From: Mycobacterium sp.
GTDB lineage: Bacteria > Actinomycetota > Actinomycetes > Mycobacteriales > Mycobacteriaceae
Direction of reading: 5' to 3'
DNA: 6,132 bases
Assembly (NCBI GenBank): GCA_023264755.1
Contig: JAHFVB010000099.1
Span: 1 to 6,132, forward strand
Part shown: positions 1-6,132 of the stretch, piece by piece
How the letters are laid out: the number at the start of each line of letters is the position of its first letter
Numbering within the stretch: the first letter of the stretch is position 1
Position numbers and translations under genes: made by a program
Notes under the pieces: generated by a model
Seen by the model: only the letters and a program-made list of their open reading frames with translations
Database searches by the model: none
What the model was told of the DNA's origin: nothing

Positions 1-2323
<2,323 letters not shown>

Positions 2324-2355
2324 TCAGCGAGGGCCGCGAGGGCGCTGCGGAGGCC

Positions 2356-2862
2356 TCAGATCGTCAAGCGCGCCAGCATGTCTCGACCCTTTTCCGCGCC
2401 CTGGGGATCACATAGCACGTCGTAGCGGCCAGCCACCAGTTGCATCGTCGAGCTGAAATCTCTTGTGCCGCGTGCCATCGCGTACTGGATGCCGGAGGTA
2501 AGCAGTCCGAAGAACACGCCGGCAATCAACCCGGCGATCAGCGGGCCCCACGGGTTGGGACTGGAGAACCCCAGCACCAGTCCGATGAACAGCCCAAGCC
2601 ACGCGCCGGTGACGGCGCCACCGCCGAGCACCTTCGGCCACGTCAACCGGCCGGTGACGCGTTCGACCTGCATCAGGTCCACGCCGACGATGGTCACCTG
2701 TTCCACGGGGAACTCGTGGTCGGACAGGTAGTCCACCGCGCGCTGGGCCTCCGCGTAGGTCGGATACGAGCCGATGGGCCAACCCTTCGGCGGCGTCGGC
2801 AACCCCGGGCCGGGACCTGCACCCCGACGTGGGTTCTGTCCTTGCGGTAGCGGACTGGTCAT
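2356..2862 (-). CDS. Rv1234-type small membrane protein with GSP17M-like N-terminus
   Basis: 168 residues, close to the M. tuberculosis Rv1234 protein as I recall it (about 175 aa). After a Pro/Gly-rich start (1-28) comes a soluble part with WPIGSYPTYAEAQRAVDYL at 28-46 and a beta-like VEQVTIVGVDL at 53-63. This resembles the general-stress-protein-17M (YflT-like) fold. Two Gly-rich membrane segments follow, near 78-99 and 106-127, and then a conserved cytoplasmic tail containing TRDFSSTMQLVAGRYDVL at 133-150. GGAGGAG lies 7 nt before the ATG. It is co-directional with lpqY but 176 bp away, so it may or may not share a transcript. Molecular function is unknown; persistence beside the trehalose importer is synteny, not proof of a shared role. 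Confidence 0.9.
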   Translation of the reverse strand: MTSPLPQGQNPRRGAGPGPGLPTPPKGWPIGSYPTYAEAQRAVDYLSDHEFPVEQVTIVGVDLMQVERVTGRLTWPKVLGGGAVTGAWLGLFIGLVLGFSSPNPWGPLIAGLIAGVFFGLLTSGIQYAMARGTRDFSSTMQLVAGRYDVLCDPQGAEKGRDMLARLTI

Positions 2863-2869
2863 CGTTTCT

Positions 2870-2876
2870 CTCCTCC
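2870..2876 (-). promoter_or_regulatory. Strong ribosome binding site of the Rv1234-type gene
   Basis: GGAGGAG on the minus strand with a 7-nt spacer to the ATG at 2862. It fixes the start. It also contrasts with the two plus-strand paralogues next door, which have no such site. Confidence 0.75.
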
Positions 2877-2883
2877 GGACTAC

Positions 2884-2907
2884 GGACGGCCAACCAGTGC
2901 TCCGTCC
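2884..2907. repeat. Short inverted repeat in the leader of the Rv1234-type gene
   Basis: GGACGG (2884-2889) and CCGTCC (2902-2907) are perfect 6-bp arms with a 12-bp spacer, 21-45 bp upstream of the Rv1234-type start. This could be an operator or an mRNA hairpin. Arms this short also arise by chance in GC-rich DNA. Apart from this repeat, the ribosome site and the -10 box at 2980, I see nothing in the 2863-2991 divergent gap. Confidence 0.25.
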
Positions 2908-2979
2908 AAGGGGTCAACGGTCGGCCCTCCACAATGGTGCCCCCAAACTTCGACCACCACTGACTATCGAGCAGTGCGT

Positions 2980-2985
2980 TAGGTT
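2980..2985 (+). promoter_or_regulatory. Candidate -10 box for leaderless transcription of the first DUF4190 gene
   Basis: TAGGTT keeps the key T1, A2 and T6 of TATAAT and ends 6 nt before the ATG at 2992, so the transcript would begin at or next to the start codon. No Shine-Dalgarno match precedes this ATG and no clear -35 is seen, both usual for mycobacterial leaderless genes. Confidence 0.45.
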
Positions 2986-2991
2986 GGCGCC

Positions 2992-3690
2992 ATGACGAAT
3001 CCCGGCGGAACCGCGAACCCCCCGCCGCTGGAGCAGCCGAGCCCCGATCCGGTCGTGACTCCAGCCGACGCCGACGCAACCGAGCTGGTTCAGCTACCCC
3101 CGGCCTACGCCGAGCGCCCGCCGTTCGAGCAACCGACATACCCGCCGGCGCAGGGCTACGGCGCGCCGGCTCCGGGGTTCGGGCCACCGCCCCGCCCGTA
3201 CACACCGCCCGCCCCGCCCTACGGCGCGCAGCCGAGCTACCCGCCACCGCCCGCCCCGCCGTACGGCGGGCCACCGAGCTACCCGCCACCGCCCGCCCCG
3301 CCCTACGGCGGGTCACCGAGCTACCCACCACCGCCCACCCCGCCCTACGGCGCGCCACCGAGCTACGGACCGCCCCCGGGCTATCCCACCCCGGCCTACG
3401 GAGGCGGTTACCGAGCGCCGAAACCGCCCACCAACGGGTTGGCGATCGGGTCGCTGATCGCCTCGAGCTTCGGGCTCGTCTTGAACTTCGTACTGTTCGT
3501 CTTCGGAGGCTTCGCTGGCTCGCTCCCCGCGTTGGCCGGCATCGTGCTGGGGATCGTGGCCCTGAGCCAGCTGAAGAGCCGCGGAGAAGGCGGACGCGGG
3601 TTGGCCATCGCGGGCATCGCCGTCGGAGCCGCGGCGTTGATCCTCGGCATTGCGCTCTTCTGCGCCTTGCTCTACTTCGCAAATCACTGA
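2992..3690 (+). CDS. Pro/Tyr-rich DUF4190-domain membrane protein, paralogue 1
   Basis: 232 residues. Residues 1-147 are low-complexity, rich in Pro, Tyr and Gly, with four 14-residue repeats APPYGxxPSYPPPP at 74-129. From NGLAIGSLIAS at 148 the C-terminal domain follows the DUF4190 pattern: membrane segments near 150-172 and 176-193, a short polar loop LKSRGEGGRG at 194-203, then a last segment near 204-228. The tail is hydrophobic and ends FANH. It is related to M. tuberculosis Rv1233c and to the next gene; both start MTNP and share the same plan. Function is unknown. Similar Pro-rich tails in actinobacteria often sit on cell-envelope or division proteins, but nothing here proves that. The start is fixed by the ATG beside a -10-like box; the frame is intact to TGA. 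Confidence 0.85.
   Translation: MTNPGGTANPPPLEQPSPDPVVTPADADATELVQLPPAYAERPPFEQPTYPPAQGYGAPAPGFGPPPRPYTPPAPPYGAQPSYPPPPAPPYGGPPSYPPPPAPPYGGSPSYPPPPTPPYGAPPSYGPPPGYPTPAYGGGYRAPKPPTNGLAIGSLIASSFGLVLNFVLFVFGGFAGSLPALAGIVLGIVALSQLKSRGEGGRGLAIAGIAVGAAALILGIALFCALLYFANH
3211..3378 (+). repeat. Four tandem 42-bp coding repeats
   Basis: In-frame units at 3211-3252, 3253-3294, 3295-3336 and 3337-3378, each encoding APPYGxxPSYPPPP or a close variant. The two middle units differ at only a few bases; the fourth has drifted (TPPYGAPPSYGPPP). The high similarity of units 2 and 3 suggests fairly recent duplication by slippage or unequal exchange, so copy number may vary between strains. Confidence 0.9.
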
Positions 3691-3733
3691 CGACGACCGG
3701 CCTGGCAAAGCCGCCTCCCGCCGGCCGTCGTCG
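3691..3733 (+). terminator. Hairpin directly after paralogue 1
   Basis: Starts on the base after the TGA. CGACGAC and GGCC on the left (3691-3697, 3699-3702) pair with GGCC and GTCGTCG on the right (3723-3733). This gives 11 pairs with one bulged C and a loop of about 20 nt. There is no U-tract, so termination would have to be of the U-less kind proposed for mycobacteria. Its end lies 7 bp before the -10 box of the next gene. Confidence 0.4.
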
Positions 3734-3740
3734 CCTTCGG

Positions 3741-3746
3741 TAAATT
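3741..3746 (+). promoter_or_regulatory. Candidate -10 box for leaderless transcription of the second DUF4190 gene
   Basis: TAAATT ends 6 nt before the ATG at 3753, the same spacing as at paralogue 1. It stands out as an AT run in very GC-rich DNA, and there is no Shine-Dalgarno before the ATG. It suggests that paralogue 2 has its own promoter rather than depending on read-through. Confidence 0.5.
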
Positions 3747-3752
3747 GACCGC

Positions 3753-4376
3753 ATGACGAACCCGCCCGGTTCCGCTGGGGACCCCATGGGGCAAGACCCG
3801 TATCCGAAGGTCGATCCGCTCTCGGGCGCCGTCGAGTATCCGCCCATCGAATACCACCCGACGCCACCGCCGGGCTACTCGATGCCGCCCATGCCGCCGC
3901 CGTTGCCACCGGAGTACGGGCCGCCGGGCGGCTCGTTCCCGCCACCTTCCTCGTTCCCGCCACCGGCCGCCGGGCCCACTGCGCCGCCTCCCGGCTACGG
4001 TCCCCCGCCCCCTGGCTATGGGCCTCCGCCCGCCGGCTATGGGCCCCCGCCCGCCGGCTATGGGCCCCCGCCTGCCGGTTACGGTCCCCCGCCGCCGTAT
4101 GCCTATGGCGCGCCGTACGCCGACCCCGCCGCAACCAACGGCAAGGCAATCGGGGCCCTCGTCACGTCGATCGCGGGGATACCGCTGTGCTTCTGCGTGG
4201 TGCCGTCGATCGTCGGGATCGTCCTCGGCGTAGTGGCGATGAACGAGACCAAGAAGACCGGTCAGAACGGGCATGGGATGGCACTTGCGGCGGTCATCGT
4301 CGGGGCAGTCACGCTTGCACTCACAATGGTGTTCTGGTTCACCGGAGTCATCTCGAACCCCTCAAGATATCACTGA
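3753..4376 (+). CDS. Pro/Tyr/Gly-rich DUF4190-domain membrane protein, paralogue 2
   Basis: 207 residues with the same plan as the gene upstream. Residues 1-126 form a Pro/Tyr/Gly-rich tail with five GYGPPPx heptads at 81-115. From NGKAIGALVTSIAG at 129 comes a DUF4190-like membrane domain: a long hydrophobic region about 132-164 containing CFC at 146-148, a polar loop NETKKTGQNGHG at 164-175, and a final segment about 176-200. The loop and the segment order match paralogue 1, so the pair comes from a duplication, but the repeats differ completely. From memory its opening, with GDPMG, is the closer of the two to Rv1233c; this needs an alignment. Function is unknown. It is separated from paralogue 1 by 62 bp with a hairpin and its own -10-like box, and it converges on the lyase gene. 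Confidence 0.85.
   Translation: MTNPPGSAGDPMGQDPYPKVDPLSGAVEYPPIEYHPTPPPGYSMPPMPPPLPPEYGPPGGSFPPPSSFPPPAAGPTAPPPGYGPPPPGYGPPPAGYGPPPAGYGPPPAGYGPPPPYAYGAPYADPAATNGKAIGALVTSIAGIPLCFCVVPSIVGIVLGVVAMNETKKTGQNGHGMALAAVIVGAVTLALTMVFWFTGVISNPSRYH
3993..4097 (+). repeat. Five tandem 21-bp coding repeats
   Basis: Units begin at 3993, 4014, 4035, 4056 and 4077, each encoding GYGPPPx. Units 2-4 are almost identical in DNA (GGCTATGGGCCYCCGCCYGCC), while units 1 and 5 use other codons (TAC, GGT). That pattern suggests recent expansion of the central copies. Confidence 0.9.
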
Positions 4377-4449
4377 CCCGGCCGACGGCCCGCCCGAGCA
4401 CCGTGGCCGACCGCGGCGGGCGACCCTGGCAAGACCCCCAGGCGGCAGG

Positions 4450-4469
4450 GCCCTAGCAGTCCCTAGGGC
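4450..4469. terminator. Hairpin between the convergent paralogue 2 and lyase genes
   Basis: GCCCTAG (4450-4456) and CTAGGGC (4463-4469) form a perfect 7-bp stem with a 6-nt loop. The right arm contains the TAG stop of the lyase gene. Being symmetric and placed between convergent genes, it could stop transcription both ways, but there is no U-tract on either side. The rest of the 86-bp gap (4377-4462) shows nothing else convincing. Confidence 0.4.
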
Positions 4470-5509
4470 GCCGGCTCCGACGGCCCGGATTCGACTCCCG
4501 GTGCCCCATCCGCGACCGTGCGGGTCATCCCGGCGGCCCGCCCCTTGCCGGCGATCACCTGCGCCATCTTGGCGCTGGCCTCGTCGATCATCTCGTCGCC
4601 GAGCATCACCGCACCGCGGGCGCCGCCGGCCTGCGACGTGTGCCACTCGTAGGCTTCCAGGATCAGTTCGGCGCGATCGTAGTCAGCCTGGCGCGGGCTG
4701 AAGAGCTCGTTGCCCGCCGCGATCTGATCGGGGTGCAGTACCCACTTGCCGTCGTAGCCCAGGGCTGCCGAGCGGCCGGCCACCCGCCGGAACGCCTCGA
4801 CGTCGCGCACCTTCAGATACGGCCCGTCGATCGCGGCGATGCCGTGCGTGCGGGCGGCGACCAGGATCTTCATCAGCACGTGGTGGTACGCGTCGCCGAC
4901 GTCGTAGCCCTCCGGCTGCTCGCCGACGACCAGGGTGCGCATGTTCAGGCTGGCCATCAGATCGGCAGGTCCAAGCACCAACGCCTGCACGCGGGGGGCC
5001 GCCGCGATCGCGTCGACGTTGGTCAGCCCCTGGGCGGTTTCGATCTGGGCTTCGATGCCGATGCGACCCAGGGGCAGGTCGTGGGTGGCCTCGAGTTGAG
5101 TCAGCAGTAGATCCAGGGCGTGCACGTGCGATACGTCGGCCACCTTCGGCAGCACGATGAGGTCGAGGTGGGCACCGGCCGCGGCGACCACCTCGATGAC
5201 GTCGGCGTGGGTCCACGGCGTGGTCCAGTCGTTGACCCTGACCCCGCGCAGCTGACCGCTGCCGATGCCCCGATCGCCGCGCTCCTGCCCGCCGGACCAC
5301 CCGGGTTCGGCGAGGGCGGCGGCGACGCGGGTGCGCGCCTCGGCCTTGGCTGCGGGTGCGACGGCGTCCTCGAGATCGAGGAAGACCTGGTCGGCGGGAA
5401 GGGTTTTCGCCTTCTCGATCATCTTGGCGTCGCTGCCGGGAACCGACAGGCAGGTCCGGCGGGGTCGGACGGAAAGCTCCAGTCGACGGGGGCGATAGGG
5501 ATTGTCCAC
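4463..5509 (-). CDS. CitE/HpcH-family CoA-ester lyase (malyl-CoA lyase-like)
   Basis: TIM-barrel Mg-dependent enzyme of the HpcH/HpaI-CitE superfamily, which cleaves or forms C-C bonds in CoA esters such as malyl-, methylmalyl- or citramalyl-CoA. 348 residues from the GTG at 5509. Family motifs in order: LSVPGSD at 21-27, LDLEDAV at 45-51, RVND at 91-94 (CoA-ester-binding Arg), EAQIETAQGL with Mg-ligand Glu157, LGPADL with Mg-ligand Asp183, LHPDQI at 258-263, and MID at 307-309, whose Asp309 aligns with the catalytic Asp of CLYBL and malyl-CoA lyases. All key residues are present, so it is probably active; the substrate cannot be read from sequence. Residues 69-89 hold a Gly-rich stretch that looks like an insertion. 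ATG starts at 5548 or 5536 would overlap the divergent gene, so GTG is preferred, with moderate certainty. Confidence 0.88.
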   Translation of the reverse strand: MDNPYRPRRLELSVRPRRTCLSVPGSDAKMIEKAKTLPADQVFLDLEDAVAPAAKAEARTRVAAALAEPGWSGGQERGDRGIGSGQLRGVRVNDWTTPWTHADVIEVVAAAGAHLDLIVLPKVADVSHVHALDLLLTQLEATHDLPLGRIGIEAQIETAQGLTNVDAIAAAPRVQALVLGPADLMASLNMRTLVVGEQPEGYDVGDAYHHVLMKILVAARTHGIAAIDGPYLKVRDVEAFRRVAGRSAALGYDGKWVLHPDQIAAGNELFSPRQADYDRAELILEAYEWHTSQAGGARGAVMLGDEMIDEASAKMAQVIAGKGRAAGMTRTVADGAPGVESGPSEPAP

Positions 5510-5517
5510 GGCCTCAC

Positions 5518-5527
5518 TCTCTACCCT
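5518..5527. promoter_or_regulatory. Candidate overlapping divergent -10 boxes
   Basis: TACCCT (5522-5527, plus) ends 7 nt before the ATG at 5535. TAGAGA (5523-5518, minus) ends 8 nt before the lyase GTG at 5509. The boxes share 2 bp, so both genes could be transcribed leaderless from one short site. No good ribosome site precedes either start. The matches are partial (T1, A2 and T6 for the plus box, only T1 and A2 for the minus box), so this remains a proposal. Confidence 0.3.
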
Positions 5528-5534
5528 TTGGGGC

Positions 5535-6132
5535 ATGGTCGCGGTCAACAGGGTCTACACGGCCCGCCTTTCGGGGATGCTGGTATTGGGCCCGGACGGC
5601 GAGTCGATCGGCCGGGTGCGCGACGTGGTGATCAGCATCAGCTACGGCCGTCAACAACCACGGGTGCTCGGACTCGTCGTCGAATTGCTCAACCGGAGAA
5701 GGATTTTCGTCCCGATTCTGCGCATTACGGCCATCGAGCCCAGTGCCGTCACTCTGACGACGGCCAACGTCTCGCTGCGCCGGTTCGCGCAACGGCCCGG
5801 GGAGGTGCTCGTCATCGGCCAGGTGCTCGATACCCGGGTGCGGGTCGAGGATCCCGAGCTCGAACACCTCGCGGGCATCGACGTCGTCGTCGTCGACCTG
5901 GCCATCGAGCAGGTCCGCACTCGGGACTGGATGGTCTCCCGGGTGGCGGTGCGTCCGATTCGCCGGTTGGGTCGCCGCACCGCCGTCCACGTCGTCGCGT
6001 GGCAGAACGTCTCCGGGCTCACCCCGTCGGCATTGGCGCTGCCCGGTCAGGGCGTCGCGCATTTGCTGGAGCAGTTCGAGGGGCAGCGCCCCATCGTCGT
6101 CGCCGACGCCATTCGCGAGCTGCCCGTCAAGC
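5535..6132 (+). CDS. Rv1232c-type protein, PRC-barrel-like plus MgtE-N start (C-terminus cut by window edge)
   Basis: First 199 codons of what should be a protein of about 430 residues, going by M. tuberculosis Rv1232c as I recall it; the N-terminus is nearly the same (NRVY.ARLSGM, then VLGPDGESIGRVRDVVI). Residues 8-75 look like a PRC-barrel beta domain. A second, related strand-rich part runs about 92-155 (GQVLDTRVRVEDPE, then IDVVVVDLAIEQVRTRDW). From about 165 (LTPSALALPGQ, HLLEQFEGQ) the start of an MgtE-N-like helical domain appears, the cytosolic Mg-sensing part of MgtE channels. No membrane segment is seen in this part. The role is unknown; Mg or nucleotide sensing is a guess from the domain. 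The ATG lies next to a -10-like box, with 25 bp to the lyase start. Confidence 0.85.
   Translation, partial: MVAVNRVYTARLSGMLVLGPDGESIGRVRDVVISISYGRQQPRVLGLVVELLNRRRIFVPILRITAIEPSAVTLTTANVSLRRFAQRPGEVLVIGQVLDTRVRVEDPELEHLAGIDVVVVDLAIEQVRTRDWMVSRVAVRPIRRLGRRTAVHVVAWQNVSGLTPSALALPGQGVAHLLEQFEGQRPIVVADAIRELPVK

Noticed and set aside
2325..2347. CAGCG...CGCTG as a terminator after the Rv1234-type gene
   Set aside because: Only 5-bp arms and a long loop, with no U-tract; expected by chance in this base composition.
2408..3847. Long minus-strand open frame (479 codons) across the DUF4190 genes and the Rv1234-type gene
   Set aside because: Its protein is Arg/Ala/Pro-rich without domains, and it spans two strong genes and their promoters. 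GC-rich Pro/Gly repeats leave the antisense frames free of stops.
3313..4274. Two more minus-strand open frames (278 and 196 codons) over the repeat tails
   Set aside because: They mirror the plus-strand Pro/Gly repeats, have biased low-complexity translations and no ribosome site, and match no family I know.
4640..5631. Other open frames overlapping the lyase and the Rv1232c-like start
   Set aside because: They contradict frames with recognisable catalytic motifs or strong orthologue similarity.
5514..6062. Minus-strand 182-codon frame opposite the Rv1232c-like gene
   Set aside because: Asp/His-rich shadow; the plus-strand frame matches a known conserved protein.

Overview
The window looks like chromosomal DNA from a mycobacterium, most likely a fast-growing or environmental species. 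Three things suggest this: GC-rich sequence throughout, proteins closely similar to what I recall of the M. tuberculosis Rv1232c-Rv1236 block, and candidate promoters that place the transcription start on the start codon (leaderless genes), which is common in this genus. No mobile element, phage gene, tRNA, rRNA or CRISPR array is visible.

Layout. Positions 1-2179 (minus strand) hold the start of the trehalose importer operon: the solute-binding lipoprotein lpqY, then the permease sugA, overlapping by ATGA and cut by the window edge. Upstream on the same strand, at 2356-2862, is a small two-helix membrane protein of the Rv1234 type. A 129-bp divergent gap separates it from two plus-strand paralogues (2992-3690 and 3753-4376). 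Each has a long Pro/Tyr/Gly-rich N-terminal tail made of tandem repeats, followed by a DUF4190-like membrane domain. A CitE/HpcH-type CoA-ester lyase (4463-5509, minus) converges on the second paralogue. Divergent from the lyase, with only 25 bp between start codons, an Rv1232c-type protein (PRC-barrel-like part, then the beginning of an MgtE-N-like part) starts at 5535 and runs off the window.

How the genes fit together. LpqY-SugABC recovers trehalose released during mycolic-acid transfer at the cell envelope. SugB and SugC are expected beyond position 1. The roles of the neighbouring membrane proteins and the MgtE-N-like protein are unknown; their link to the importer is conserved neighbourhood only. 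As I recall it, M. tuberculosis has one DUF4190 protein here and no lyase, so the second paralogue and the lyase are the accessory part of this locus.

I found no clearly new system. The best points for a second look are an inverted repeat over the probable lpqY promoter, an Asp-to-Glu change at a likely trehalose-contact residue of LpqY, two paralogues with different coding repeats, probable leaderless starts on the plus strand, and a very short lyase/Rv1232c-like divergent promoter.
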